Assembly (NCBI RefSeq): GCF_900156025.1
Contig: NZ_FTMO01000001.1
Coordinates: 310,001 to 374,000 of the forward strand
Origin: Allobosea sp. TND4EK4
Lineage (GTDB): Bacteria; Pseudomonadota; Alphaproteobacteria; Rhizobiales; Beijerinckiaceae
DNA length: 64,000 bases
Reading direction: 5' to 3'
Shown here: positions 24,556-33,108 of the stretch, in pieces
How the letters are laid out: the number at the start of each line of letters is the position of its first letter
Position numbering within the stretch: the first letter of the stretch is position 1
Made by a program: the position numbers and the translations under genes
Notes under the pieces: generated by a model
The model's database searches: none
What the model saw: only the letters and a program-made list of their open reading frames with translations
What the model was told of the DNA's origin: nothing

Positions 24556-25124
24556 ACTGGCGCTTCGGCGATCTCGTCCCGATGTCCTTCGACTTCGTCA
24601 TGGTGGATTTCCCATGGCGCTTCGAGGCGTGGAGCGAGGCGGGAAAGAAGGAAAAGGCGCCCGAGGCGCACTACAAGACGCTCTCGATCGAGCAGTGCGC
24701 CACCTTCCCGATCGCCGATCTCGGCCGCGGCGATGCGATCTATTGGGTGTGGGCGACGCATCCGATGATCGACCAGCAGATCGCGCTCTGCCGTCGCCTC
24801 GGGCTGAAGTTCGTCACGACCGGCGTGTGGGTGAAGACCACGAAGAACGGCAAGCTGGGCTTCGGCACGGGCTATCGTCTGCGCTGCGCCTCGGAGCCCT
24901 TCATCATCTGCACGCTCGGCCGGCCGGAGAGTGTTCGCACGATCCGCACCGCCTTCCTGGCGCCGCTCGGTCGCCATTCCGAAAAGCCGGACGAGGGCTA
25001 TGCGATCGCCGAGCGGATGATGCCGCAGGCGCTGCGCCGTGCCGACATCTTCTCACGCCGCAATCGCCCAGGCTGGACCAGCTGGGGCGACGAGGCGGGC
25101 AAGTTCGATCGCGAGGCCGCCTGA
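24552..25124 (+). CDS. MT-A70-family adenine methyltransferase
   Basis: 190 residues. The catalytic D-(F)-P-W motif is D19-W22 in FVMVDFPWRF, followed by YKTLSIEQCATFPIADL, YWVWATHPMIDQQIALCRRLG and KFVTTGVWVKTTKNGKLGFGTGYRLR, ending with the ERMMPQALRRADIFSRRNRPGW pattern seen in phage and restriction-associated N6-adenine methylases. It likely modifies phage DNA. It overlaps the cytosine-methylase-like gene. Confidence 0.88.
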   Translation: MNWRFGDLVPMSFDFVMVDFPWRFEAWSEAGKKEKAPEAHYKTLSIEQCATFPIADLGRGDAIYWVWATHPMIDQQIALCRRLGLKFVTTGVWVKTTKNGKLGFGTGYRLRCASEPFIICTLGRPESVRTIRTAFLAPLGRHSEKPDEGYAIAERMMPQALRRADIFSRRNRPGWTSWGDEAGKFDREAA

Positions 25125-25126
25125 CC

Positions 25127-25366
25127 ATGCGCCGCTTCCTTGCCCCGCGCCCAGCCCCGTCCGACGCCAGCGCGATCTCCGTGCTACTAGCGAAGGACGA
25201 GCTCCGGCGCCTGGATGAGGAGCGCGAGAAGATGGCCGCGGTCATCGCGCGGGTGGCGCCGCGCCGTTCAACCATCGTTGAAACCGAATTGAAGCGGCTG
25301 ACGAAGCGCCGGGTCGAGCTGGTCGCCGCGATCGCCCGAAGCACACCGAGGAGCTCGTCCCGATGA
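25127..25366 (+). CDS. Small coiled-coil phage protein
   Basis: 79 residues, mostly helical heptad-like sequence (AKDELRRLDEEREKMAAVIARVA and TELKRLTKRRVELVAAIA). The stop overlaps the GemA-like start (ATGA). No family recognised. Confidence 0.62.
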   Translation: MRRFLAPRPAPSDASAISVLLAKDELRRLDEEREKMAAVIARVAPRRSTIVETELKRLTKRRVELVAAIARSTPRSSSR

Positions 25367-25767
25367 GCCACCCCGCCATGCTCGCCAAGATCCACATCGC
25401 GAAGAAGGAGCTTGGGCTCCAGGACGCGGAATATCGCGCGCTGCTGCAGCGTGTCGGCAAGGTCGCCAGCGCAAAGGATCTCTCCGAGAAGGCGGCGATC
25501 GCCGTCATCGACGAATTCAAGCGCCTCGGCTGGCAGCCGCGCGAATCCACCAGGCCGCCGGCCGAGCGCGCCGAAACCCGCAAGATCTATGCGCTGTGGG
25601 GCGCGCTGCATGCCGGCCCGCTTGATCGCGACGCCCTGCGAGCCTGGGTGCTCGGCCGCTTTCAGGTCGCCGCGCCGGAATTCCTGAAGCCGCTGCAGGC
25701 GCGCGAGGCGATCGAGCAGCTCAAGGCCTGGCAGAAGCGCCTCCTGGCGGAACGGAGCCCGCGATGA
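25363..25767 (+). CDS. GemA-like host-modulating regulatory protein (gp16/DUF1018)
   Basis: 134 residues. The start AMLAKIHIAKKELGLQDAEYRALLQRVGKVASAKDLSEK and FKRLGWQP are the DUF1018/GemA pattern. In Mu, GemA alters host DNA supercoiling and gene expression. It sits as in Mu, at the end of the early region before the middle activator gene. Confidence 0.9.
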   Translation: MSHPAMLAKIHIAKKELGLQDAEYRALLQRVGKVASAKDLSEKAAIAVIDEFKRLGWQPRESTRPPAERAETRKIYALWGALHAGPLDRDALRAWVLGRFQVAAPEFLKPLQAREAIEQLKAWQKRLLAERSPR

Positions 25768-26000
25768 TCCACGTTACCGATCATGCTCTCGTCCGCTTCC
25801 TGGAGCGTTCCGGCGCGCTCGATGTCGAGCAGCTGCGCCGAATGATCTCCAGCTCGCTGGAGCGGGGACGCAAGGCGGCCGAGCGCGCGGGCGTCGCCGA
25901 ATTCGCCATCTGTGTCGATGGGCTGCGCTACGTCGTCGAGGACAGCACCCTCGTTACCGTCATCGCCGATGACCGCGACCGACGCCGGAGGCGGCGATGA
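25764..26000 (+). CDS. Small conserved phage protein
   Basis: 78 residues: VTDHALVRFLERSGALDVEQLRRMI, then FAICVDGLRYVVEDSTLVTVIADD. This resembles small phage and toxin-like proteins that begin DHALVRFLER, with an alternating beta C-terminal half. Overlaps on both sides show it belongs to the early/middle operon. Function unknown. Confidence 0.7.
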   Translation: MIHVTDHALVRFLERSGALDVEQLRRMISSSLERGRKAAERAGVAEFAICVDGLRYVVEDSTLVTVIADDRDRRRRRR

Positions 26001-26359
26001 GCGGCCTGCCGCCAGCCACTGAGGACGTCGCCCGCTTCGTCGATCTGGTCGGCGCAGACGCGACCTTGAAGCTGCTCGAGGCGCGGGGCGGCACGCGCCT
26101 GTGGATCCCGGAAAGATCGGAGGACAGCACACTCGCCGAGATCGTCGGGCTTGACGCGGCTGTGCAGTTGTACCGAAAGTACGGCGCCGGCGAGATCAAG
26201 GTTCCGCTCGGTCGGCAGTGGCGGGTGCTCTGCTACATCGCCATGGGCCTGAACCGCAGCCAGACGGCCCTGCGGGCAGGCTGCACCGAAAATACGGTGC
26301 ACGACATTCTTCAGCGCCTCGGGCGTCCTCAGGCCGCCCAGCTCGACCTGTTTCCCTGA
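25997..26359 (+). CDS. Mor/C-family middle-late transcription activator
   Basis: 120 residues. GGTRLWIPERSEDSTLAEIVGLDAAVQLYRKYGAGEIKVPLG is the Mor dimerisation region, followed by an HTH, MGLNRSQTALRAGCTENTVHDILQRL. Mor and C of Mu are dimeric activators that bind a dyad centred near -43 and switch on middle and late promoters lacking a -35 box. Only one such gene is present here, so it may do both jobs. It is the last gene before the lysis cassette, and its stop is one base from the first of three identical palindromes. Confidence 0.85.
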   Translation: MSGLPPATEDVARFVDLVGADATLKLLEARGGTRLWIPERSEDSTLAEIVGLDAAVQLYRKYGAGEIKVPLGRQWRVLCYIAMGLNRSQTALRAGCTENTVHDILQRLGRPQAAQLDLFP

Positions 26360-26360
26360 C

Positions 26361-26407
26361 CGCCCCGATCTCGGGGCGTGCCGGTTCGCGGCCAATCCTC
26401 GCATCCT
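26361..26407 (+). promoter_or_regulatory. Predicted late promoter 1 (lysis/head operon)
   Basis: Palindrome cgccccga-tc-tcggggcg (26361-26378) followed by TGCCG, and a -10-like CATCCT at 26402-26407. The same palindrome, flank and spacing recur at 33741 and 46751. No -35 box is seen. The palindrome centre would lie near -44, where Mor/C-type activators bind. Transcription would begin near 26414, about 36 bases before the first lysis gene. Confidence 0.72.
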
Positions 26408-26449
26408 TTGCGCTCTTGCCGGGCCGACGTCCGGCACCGGAGCCGCCTC

Positions 26450-26680
26450 GTGAAACTTGTCTGGAACTGGAAGCGCGTGCTGAGGCACGCCTGGTCGATC
26501 CGCCTCATCGTCGCGGCGGGCCTCTTGTCGGGTGCCGAGATCGCGCTGCCGCTGATCCGCGAGGTCGTCCCGCTCCCCGCCGGCGTCTTCGCCAGCCTTT
26601 CCTTCCTCGCAACCGCTGGCGCCTTCATCGCGCGCCTGGTGGCGCAGGAGACCGTTTCGGGGGCGGCCGATGGCGAGTAG
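26450..26680 (+). CDS. Holin-like small membrane protein
   Basis: 76 residues from a GTG with CGGAG upstream. Two membrane helices (SIRLIVAAGLLSGAEIALPL and VFASLSFLATAGAFIARLVA) and a short acidic tail. It is the first gene of the lysis cassette, overlapping the lysozyme gene by 11 bases. Position and topology suggest holin or pinholin; direct family evidence is weak. Confidence 0.75.
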   Translation: MKLVWNWKRVLRHAWSIRLIVAAGLLSGAEIALPLIREVVPLPAGVFASLSFLATAGAFIARLVAQETVSGAADGE

Positions 26681-27188
26681 GCGCGCCAAGCTCGCGATCG
26701 CCAGCGCCGCCACGGCAGTGACGCTGGCGACGACGGCGCTGATCCAGCCCTGGGAGGGGCTGGTCACCAGCTCGCATTGGGATCGCTACGCCAAAATCTG
26801 GGACATTTGCTACGGCGAGACGCGCGTCGACGGAAAGCCGGTGCGCCCGGGCATGAGCTTCCCGCCGGTCGAGTGCAAGGCGATGCTCTCCAGGCGCGTC
26901 ATGGCCGACTATTACGTTCCGCTGACCCGCTGCATCGCCGGCTTCGCCGACAAGCCGAAGAGCTGGCAGGCCGTGGCGATCTCCACCTCCTACAATGTCG
27001 GCGTCGGCGCCATCTGCAAGTCCACGGCGGCCGAACTCGGCCGGCAGGGGCGCTATCGCGAGAGCTGCGAGGCCTTCACCCGTTTCAACCGCGCCGGTGG
27101 CCAGATCGTCGAAGGGCTGAAGCGCCGGCGCGAGGATGGCGACGCCCAGCGCATCGGCGAGCGCGAGCTCTGCCTGGAGGGCCTGTGA
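26670..27188 (+). CDS. Phage lysozyme (GH24, SAR-type endolysin)
   Basis: 172 residues. A weakly hydrophobic Ala/Thr-rich N-terminal segment (LAIASAATAVTLATTALI) fits a signal-anchor-release domain. The GH24 active site begins at E29 (PWEG), with D38 nine residues on (HWDRY) and the IWDICYGET strand. The position that is usually the catalytic threonine reads Asp45 (W-D-I-C instead of W-T-V-C), a variant worth noting. Several cysteines (C47, C71 and others) could control SAR activation. It degrades peptidoglycan after release from the membrane. Confidence 0.9.
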   Translation: MASRRAKLAIASAATAVTLATTALIQPWEGLVTSSHWDRYAKIWDICYGETRVDGKPVRPGMSFPPVECKAMLSRRVMADYYVPLTRCIAGFADKPKSWQAVAISTSYNVGVGAICKSTAAELGRQGRYRESCEAFTRFNRAGGQIVEGLKRRREDGDAQRIGERELCLEGL

Positions 27189-27571
27189 TGCTCTCGGCAT
27201 GGGCGGCAAGGAACTGGAAGGCAATCGTTCTCGTCCTCGTCGTCGCGGGGTTGTTCGCAGCCGGCGGCGTGGGCTTCTGGCGGGGTTTGGTCGAGATCGG
27301 CCGGCGGCAGGACAAAGCTGCGGCGATCGCCCGCGAGCTTCAGGACGCCAAATGGAAGGCGCAGATCGCCGAGGCGAATGCAGCCGTCTCCGCCGCCCAG
27401 GCCGGCCAGGCCATCGCGTCCGCCCGAGCCGACGCCGCAACCCGCGATGCGGAAGCGCGGTTTCAAGAGCAGTTGAAGCAGTTGGAGACGAACGATGCGG
27501 CCCTTGCTGGCGGTGCTGATCTGGGGCTCCGGCGCGATCGCGTCCGGGTGCTCGGCGGTGCCAGGCCCTGA
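27188..27571 (+). CDS. Rz-like i-spanin
   Basis: 127 residues. One N-terminal membrane helix (IVLVLVVAGLFAAGGVGFW) and a long periplasmic coiled coil (ARELQDAKWKAQIAEANAAV... EQLKQLETND), the inner-membrane spanin layout. The start overlaps the lysozyme stop, and the o-spanin gene begins inside its 3' part in another frame. Rz and Rz1 together fuse inner and outer membranes at lysis. Confidence 0.85.
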   Translation: MLSAWAARNWKAIVLVLVVAGLFAAGGVGFWRGLVEIGRRQDKAAAIARELQDAKWKAQIAEANAAVSAAQAGQAIASARADAATRDAEARFQEQLKQLETNDAALAGGADLGLRRDRVRVLGGARP

Positions 27572-27773
27572 GCCGACCGTGAAGGTCGAATTCCTCAAGC
27601 CCGAGATTCCGGTGGCGGCCCGCCAGCGCTGCGCCGATCCCGTGCGCCTGCCGGACCGGGACCTCTCCGCGAGCGAGGTCACCACGGGTTGGGGCCGGGA
27701 CCGCACATCCCTGCGCATTTGCGAGTCGAGACGGGCGGCTGCGGTCGCGGCCGTCGATGGAGCCGCCCCGTGA
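27495..27773 (+). CDS. Rz1-like o-spanin lipoprotein
   Basis: 92 residues. A signal with lipobox IASG-C19 gives a lipoprotein anchored in the outer membrane, followed by a Pro-rich stretch (SAVPGPEPTVKVEFLKPEIP), typical of Rz1. It starts in an alternative frame within the last 77 bases of the Rz gene, the overlapped arrangement known for spanin pairs. Confidence 0.85.
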   Translation: MRPLLAVLIWGSGAIASGCSAVPGPEPTVKVEFLKPEIPVAARQRCADPVRLPDRDLSASEVTTGWGRDRTSLRICESRRAAAVAAVDGAAP

Positions 27774-28126
27774 ACGACTTTATCGGCTTCATGCAGAACT
27801 ATGGCTCGGCACTGGTGCTGATCAGCCAGCTCGCCGTGCTGGCGATCGCGACCAAGTTCGTCACCCGCGCCGATCATGAGCGGGCGATTTCGTCCCTGGA
27901 TGGCAAGTTCGTTCATGCCGTCGAGAAGATCGACAAGGTCGAGGACCGGGTGTCGGCACTGGAGAACGAGTTCCGGCACCTTCCCGATCGCGGCTCGGTC
28001 CATACCATCCAGCTGTCCCTGGCCGAGTTGAAGGGCGAGATGCGCGCCATGGGCGAACAGCTGAAGCCTGTCGCGGCCATCTCCGAGCGCTTGCAGGAAT
28101 TCTTGCTGGAGCAGGCCAAGCGATGA
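27770..28126 (+). CDS. DUF2730-family membrane protein (Mu gp25-like)
   Basis: 118 residues from a GTG overlapping the Rz1 stop. One N-terminal membrane helix (ALVLISQLAVLAIATKFV), then a coiled coil (ISSLDGKFVHAVEKIDKVEDRVSALENEFRHLP). It occupies the place of Mu gp25 between lysis and DNA-packaging genes. Role unknown. Confidence 0.82.
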   Translation: MNDFIGFMQNYGSALVLISQLAVLAIATKFVTRADHERAISSLDGKFVHAVEKIDKVEDRVSALENEFRHLPDRGSVHTIQLSLAELKGEMRAMGEQLKPVAAISERLQEFLLEQAKR

Positions 28127-28422
28127 GCATGGACCGCATCATCCGCGAGGAAGCCCGCCTGGTTTTGCTGCGCGCGCTCGACGAGCAGCCCGATGGCCGC
28201 CTGAACTCCGAACTGCTGCGCCAGACGCTGGAGCTCTACGGCATCACCAAGAGCCGCGAGTGGGTGCATGACGAGCTTAACTGGCTCGGCGGCATGGGCG
28301 CGGTTTCCGTTCTCACCGCCGGCACAGTGCGGGTTGCGTCCCTGACGGCAAAGGGTGCCGACCATGTCGGGCGCCGCCTTGTCATCGAGGGCGTCAAGCG
28401 TCCGTCGCGCCAGGAGGCTTGA
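28123..28422 (+). CDS. Mu gp26-like small winged-helix protein
   Basis: 99 residues: REEARLVLLRALDEQPDGRLNSELLRQTLELYGI, then HDELNWLGGMGAVSVLTAGTVRVASLTAKGADHV. The layout is that of a small winged helix, as in the conserved protein between gp25 and gp27 of Mu-like phages. Overlaps the upstream gene. Function unknown. Confidence 0.82.
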   Translation: MSMDRIIREEARLVLLRALDEQPDGRLNSELLRQTLELYGITKSREWVHDELNWLGGMGAVSVLTAGTVRVASLTAKGADHVGRRLVIEGVKRPSRQEA

Positions 28423-28425
28423 GCC

Positions 28426-28998
28426 ATGGCCGGGACGAAGAACCGGCTCTCGTCCCTAGACCTCGTCCCGGACGAGGCGCAGGACGACATCGTCTGGGCG
28501 ATCGGCGAGCTCAATCAGCGGCAGCGTACCCAGCAGGACATTCTTTTCGAGCTGAACGACCGCCTCGCTGCAAAGGGCGTCGATCCGATCAGTTCCTCTG
28601 CCTTCAACCGCAAGGCGCTGAAGCTGCGCGCCGTGCAGATCCGGCTCGATGAGGCGCGCCATATCTTCACCGGCATCGCCGATCAGTTCACGCCGGAGAA
28701 GGTCGACGACAACAACATCGTCCTCGGCGAATTCATCAAGATGCTCGTCTTCGAGCTCACCCAGGCCGACACCGCCGAGCGCTCCCCCAAGCAGGCCATG
28801 GAGCTCGCCCGCGCCTATCACGACACCATCAAGGGCCAGGCCATGTCCGCCGTGCGCCGCACGAAGCTGGAGGGCGAGTTCAAGGCCAAGGCCGAGGCGG
28901 CGATCGAGAAGGTCGGCAAGGTCAAGGGCCTGTCGGCCGAGGTGACCGAGACCTTCAAGCGCGAGCTGTTCGGGGTACGCGATGAACCCGGCAAGTGA
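28426..28998 (+). CDS. DUF3486 protein, probable small terminase subunit (gp27)
   Basis: 190 residues. LVPDEAQDDIVWAIGELNQRQRTQQDILFELNDRLAAKG and GVDPISSSAFNRKALKLR match DUF3486, the gene always just before the large terminase in Mu-like phages. An HTH-like N-terminus and a coiled C-terminus fit a small terminase that recognises the pac site. It overlaps the large subunit by 17 bases. Confidence 0.9.
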   Translation: MAGTKNRLSSLDLVPDEAQDDIVWAIGELNQRQRTQQDILFELNDRLAAKGVDPISSSAFNRKALKLRAVQIRLDEARHIFTGIADQFTPEKVDDNNIVLGEFIKMLVFELTQADTAERSPKQAMELARAYHDTIKGQAMSAVRRTKLEGEFKAKAEAAIEKVGKVKGLSAEVTETFKRELFGVRDEPGK

Positions 28999-30628
28999 AG
29001 CGCCGACGGCTGACCGGCCGACGCGTGAGCGATGGGGGGATTTGAGGCGCCAGCAGGGCCGCGCCACGTCGGCCGACTGGCGCGAGACTTCTGTCCTGCT
29101 CGACTACCAGGCCGAGATCGTCCGTCAGTGCGCGGTTCATGACGTCGTCGTGGTGGAGAAGAGCCGGCGGACCGGCGCGACCTGGGGTGCCGCTGCCGAC
29201 GCAGTGCTGCGCTCCGCCTCGTCCCGTGCCGATGGTGGCATGGACACCCTCTACATGGGCACTTCGCACGACATGGCGAAGGAGTTCATCGACGCTGCGG
29301 CCAACTGGGCACGGCTCTTCGAGAAGGCTGTCGTCTCCACCGGCGACGTGATTTTCGACGACGGATCCGACAAGGGCGTCCAGGCGCTCAAGATCGACTT
29401 CGCCTCCGGCTTCTCGATCGTCGCGTTGTCCTCGAAGCCGCGCTCGCTGCGCGGCCGCCAGGGCTTCGCGGTTCTGGACGAGGCGGCCTTCGTCGACAAT
29501 CTCGCGGAGCTGATCAAGGCGGCCATGGCGTTCCTGATCTGGGGCGGCAAGGTCCTGGTGATCTCGACCCATAACGGCGCCGACAACCCGTTCAACCAGC
29601 TGATCACCGACATTCGCGCGGGTCGGCTGCGCTATGGCCTGATCCGCTTCGACCTGGACGACGCGCTGCGCGACGGCCTCTTCGAGCGCATCTGCCTGAT
29701 CAATCCGCACAAGCACGGCGACTGGACGCCGGAGAAGGAAGCCGACTGGCGCGAGAAGCTGATCTCGGACTACGGCGATGGCGCCGACGAGGAGCTTTAC
29801 TGCATTCCGAGCCAGGGCTCCGGCGCCTGGCTGCCGGGGCCGCTTATCGAAGCGCGCATGGTCGACGCGCCAGTGCTGCGCCTGTCGTTCCCGGACTCCT
29901 TCACCCTGCTGCCGGAGCACGTCCGCCAGGCTGAGGTCCGGCGTTGGATCGAGACCGAACTGGATCCCGTAATGGACGCCACTCTCGACCCCGCGCTCCA
30001 GACGGGCTTCGGCATGGACATCGGCCGGCTGCGAGATCTGACCGTGATGTGCCCGATGCAGATCACGCGGACGATGCGCCGCTTGATCCCGTTTATGGTC
30101 GAGCTCGCCCGCGTGCCGTTCCAGCAGCAGGAACAGATCCGCGACGCGATCGTTCGGCGGCTACCCCGCTTCATCGGCGGCCGTACCGACGCCACCGGCA
30201 TCGGTGCGAGCCTGGCGGAATCGGGCACGCAGCGCTTCGGCGAGGCCATGGTTGGCGTGAAGTTCTCGACCGAGTGGTATCGGACCGAGATGCCGCCGGT
30301 GAAAGCGGCTTTCGAGGATGATGCGATCTCGGTTCCGCGCGATGCCGAGGTCAGCGCCGATCTGCGCGCCTTCAAGATCATCCGCGGGATCGCAAGCCTG
30401 CCGGCGGTCCGCACCGCGGCCGGCGCCGGCGGCACTCGTCACGGCGACGCTGGCATCGCCATCGTGCTGGCCTATTCGGTGACCCGCATGCCCTTCGTTC
30501 CCTACAGCTACCAGCCCGTAAGTTCGGGCGGCCCTTCGGCGCTGGACGGTCCTCGCGGCTTCGGCGCCAGCGATGACGACGAGCCCCGCAGCTTCCTGAC
30601 GCCGCGCCTGCGCGGAGGAGCTTTCTGA
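28982..30628 (+). CDS. Terminase large subunit (gp28)
   Basis: 548 residues. ATPase domain: Walker A-type EKSRRTGATWG (59-69), Walker B FAVLDEAAF with D166/E167 and coupling motif VISTHNG. Nuclease domain: GMDIGR, TDATGIG and HGDAGIA carry the likely metal-binding acidic residues. It packages phage and flanking host DNA by headful from the right-hand pac cut in Mu-like systems. Full length. Confidence 0.95.
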   Translation: MNPASEAPTADRPTRERWGDLRRQQGRATSADWRETSVLLDYQAEIVRQCAVHDVVVVEKSRRTGATWGAAADAVLRSASSRADGGMDTLYMGTSHDMAKEFIDAAANWARLFEKAVVSTGDVIFDDGSDKGVQALKIDFASGFSIVALSSKPRSLRGRQGFAVLDEAAFVDNLAELIKAAMAFLIWGGKVLVISTHNGADNPFNQLITDIRAGRLRYGLIRFDLDDALRDGLFERICLINPHKHGDWTPEKEADWREKLISDYGDGADEELYCIPSQGSGAWLPGPLIEARMVDAPVLRLSFPDSFTLLPEHVRQAEVRRWIETELDPVMDATLDPALQTGFGMDIGRLRDLTVMCPMQITRTMRRLIPFMVELARVPFQQQEQIRDAIVRRLPRFIGGRTDATGIGASLAESGTQRFGEAMVGVKFSTEWYRTEMPPVKAAFEDDAISVPRDAEVSADLRAFKIIRGIASLPAVRTAAGAGGTRHGDAGIAIVLAYSVTRMPFVPYSYQPVSSGGPSALDGPRGFGASDDDEPRSFLTPRLRGGAF

Positions 30629-32253
30629 TGGCGCGCATCTCCAAGATCCTAGGGCCTGACGGGGTCCCCATCGACTACGAGGACCTGTTCGGCCCGCCCA
30701 AGGCCGGCCCGACGCTGACCGGCGTGCGATCGCCGATCTCTGGCCATCCGGCCGATGGGCTGACCCCGTCGCGCCTGGCGTCGATCCACCGTGCGGCAGC
30801 CACCGGCAACGCGCTCGCCTGGCTTGAGCTCGCCGAGGACATCGAGGAGCGCGACCCGCATTACATGTCCGTTCTGGGCACTCGCCGCCGGGCGATCGCC
30901 CAGCTCCCGATCAACGTCGAGGCCGCCAGCGACGACACGGAGCATGTCCGCCACAAGGACTTCCTGGTTGAGTGGCTGAAGGAAGGCGTGCTCGAGCTCG
31001 CGCTCTTCGACATGCTCGACGCGATCGGCAAGGGCTTCTCCGTCATGGAGACGGACTGGGAATCGACGCCCGAAGCGGTGCTGCCGCGGTGCTTCGACTA
31101 TCGCCCGCAGCGCTGGTTCGACTTCGACCTGACCGATGGCGAGACTGTCGTGCTCGCTGAAGGCGTGACGCGCGAGCCGCTCTCGCCCCACAAGTTCATC
31201 GTCCACCGCCATAAGGCCAAAAGCGGGCTCACCATCCGCTCCGGGCTCGCCCGCGTCGCGTCCTGGTCGTGGATGTACAAGGCCTTCACGTCGAAGGACT
31301 GGGCGATCTTCACCCAGAACTATGGGATGCCCACGCGTGTCGGGAAGTTCGACCGCGCCGCGTCCGACGCCGACAAGGAGGTGCTGTGGCGCGCCGTCGC
31401 CAACATCGCCGGGGACTGCGCCGCGATCATCCCGAAAGAGATGGAGATCGAGTTCGTCTCGGTCGAGAAGGGAACTGGGACGCCGGGGCAGCTCTATGAG
31501 CGACGGGCCGATTGGCTCGATCGCCAGATTTCGAAGCTCGTCCTCGGCCAGACCACGACCACCGACGCGGTCTCCGGCGGGCACGCGGTCGCCCAGGAGC
31601 ATCGCCTCGTCCAGGAGGATCTGGAGCGGGCGGACGCAAAGCTGCTCTCGGCCTCGCTGACCAGGCAGCTCGTCCCGCTGATCATCGCGCTCAATTTCGG
31701 ACCGCAGGCGAAGTATCCCCGGCTCAACATCGGTCGGCCCGATGAAGTGCCGTTGAACGACGTCGTCAACGCGGTCGAGAAGCTTGGACGGCTCGGGCTC
31801 AGGGTCGAGGCAAGCGAGCTGCGCGACCGCCTCGGCTTCTCCGAGCCTGCTCCCGATGCCGAAGTGATCGGCGGACTCCCGCCGGCGCCGAAGCCGGAAA
31901 CGCAGAAGCCCGCCGCCATCCCTTTCGTCCCAGGCAAGCCGTCCCCGCTCGAGCAGCTCCGCCATATCGTCTCCCGCCACGCCTCGGCGCCGGAGCCGGA
32001 CCTGGTCGAGAAGCTGACCGAGCAGCTGGCCCAGGACGCCGCTGGCGCGATGGCGGGCCTCACGGCCGAGATCCGCGCCGCCTTCGACGCGGCGACCGAC
32101 ATGCAGGATCTGGCACAGCGCCTGGCGCTGATGCAGCTCGATCCGAAGGCGCTGGCCGAAGCGATGGGCCGCGGACTGGCTCTCGCCCATATGGCGGGCC
32201 GGGCCGCGCTCCTCGAGGAGGCAGGAGGCCGTTCAGGTGGCGGCGCAGTCTGA
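30628..32253 (+). CDS. Portal protein (DUF935, gp29)
   Basis: 541 residues of the DUF935 family: ISGHPADGLTPSRLASIHRAAATGNALAWLELAEDIEERDPHYMSVLGTRRRAI is the conserved start, and VLGQTTTTDAVSGGHAVAQEH is the signature of Mu-like portals. It forms the ring through which DNA enters the head. The last 100 residues are Pro/Ala-rich and variable. Starts one base after the terminase stop begins. Confidence 0.95.
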   Translation: MARISKILGPDGVPIDYEDLFGPPKAGPTLTGVRSPISGHPADGLTPSRLASIHRAAATGNALAWLELAEDIEERDPHYMSVLGTRRRAIAQLPINVEAASDDTEHVRHKDFLVEWLKEGVLELALFDMLDAIGKGFSVMETDWESTPEAVLPRCFDYRPQRWFDFDLTDGETVVLAEGVTREPLSPHKFIVHRHKAKSGLTIRSGLARVASWSWMYKAFTSKDWAIFTQNYGMPTRVGKFDRAASDADKEVLWRAVANIAGDCAAIIPKEMEIEFVSVEKGTGTPGQLYERRADWLDRQISKLVLGQTTTTDAVSGGHAVAQEHRLVQEDLERADAKLLSASLTRQLVPLIIALNFGPQAKYPRLNIGRPDEVPLNDVVNAVEKLGRLGLRVEASELRDRLGFSEPAPDAEVIGGLPPAPKPETQKPAAIPFVPGKPSPLEQLRHIVSRHASAPEPDLVEKLTEQLAQDAAGAMAGLTAEIRAAFDAATDMQDLAQRLALMQLDPKALAEAMGRGLALAHMAGRAALLEEAGGRSGGGAV

Positions 32254-32397
32254 GCAGCGGCCCGGCCAGCGGGATAGGGGCGGCAAGGCCCCTAGCTTGC
32301 TTCAATTTCGGTTTCAAAAAAATCCCCGGGCCGTTGAGGCCCTGAGCGCCAGGGGCCGCCAGCGGGCTTCTGTGAGGCTCGGCGTCCGAGGCGCATC

Positions 32398-33108
32398 ATG
32401 AGCGAGTTCTCGACCATCACCGCGGTGCTGGATCTGCCCTTCGACGAGGCGATCGCCTTCCTGCGCCAGAAGGTCAATCTGACCTCGACCGGCTGGACCG
32501 ATGTATTCGGCCGCGCCAACGCGAAGGGCTTCACGGTGGCCGGCGCGACCACCGATGCGCTGGTGGCGGACTTCCAGGCAGAGATCGACAAGGCGCTGGG
32601 ACAGGGCACCACCCTTCAGGAATTCCGCGCGGCCTTCGACGACATCGTGAAGAAGCACGGTTGGGAGCATACCGGCCGGCCGGGCTGGCGCTCCCGCGTG
32701 ATCTACGAGACCAATCTCTCGATGGCTTATTCCGCCGGCCGCTATGTCCAGCAGACCGAGCCGGAGACGCTCCTCGCCTTCCCGTACTGGCAATACGTCC
32801 ACTCCGGTGCGCGCCATCCGCGCAAGCAGCATCTCGCCTGGAACGGCCTCGTGCTCGCCGCTACCGATCCGTTCTGGGACTGGGCCTATCCGCCGAACGG
32901 CTGGGGCTGCGGCTGCCGCGTCAGCCCGCTCAGTGAAACCCGTTTGAAGCGGCAAGGCCGCACGGGCGTTGACCAGGCGCCGGAGCGGATTCCGACGACG
33001 ACGATCGTGAAGCGGACCGGCGAGGTTCTGAAGGGCTCCCTCGGGGTCGATCCCGGTTTCGACTACAACCCGGGCAAGGCCTGGCAGGAGATCGCTCCGC
33101 AGCCATGA
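32398..33108 (+). CDS. MuF-like minor head protein (gp30)
   Basis: 236 residues with the MuF core: YETNLSMAYSAGRYVQQTE, WQYVHSGARHPRKQHLAWNG and PPNGWGCGCRVSPL. These residues define phage minor head proteins that bind the portal and enter with DNA. It is shorter than Mu gp30 (about 420 residues), but the domain is complete. A 144-bp gap upstream (32254-32397) shows no gene. Confidence 0.93.
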   Translation: MSEFSTITAVLDLPFDEAIAFLRQKVNLTSTGWTDVFGRANAKGFTVAGATTDALVADFQAEIDKALGQGTTLQEFRAAFDDIVKKHGWEHTGRPGWRSRVIYETNLSMAYSAGRYVQQTEPETLLAFPYWQYVHSGARHPRKQHLAWNGLVLAATDPFWDWAYPPNGWGCGCRVSPLSETRLKRQGRTGVDQAPERIPTTTIVKRTGEVLKGSLGVDPGFDYNPGKAWQEIAPQP

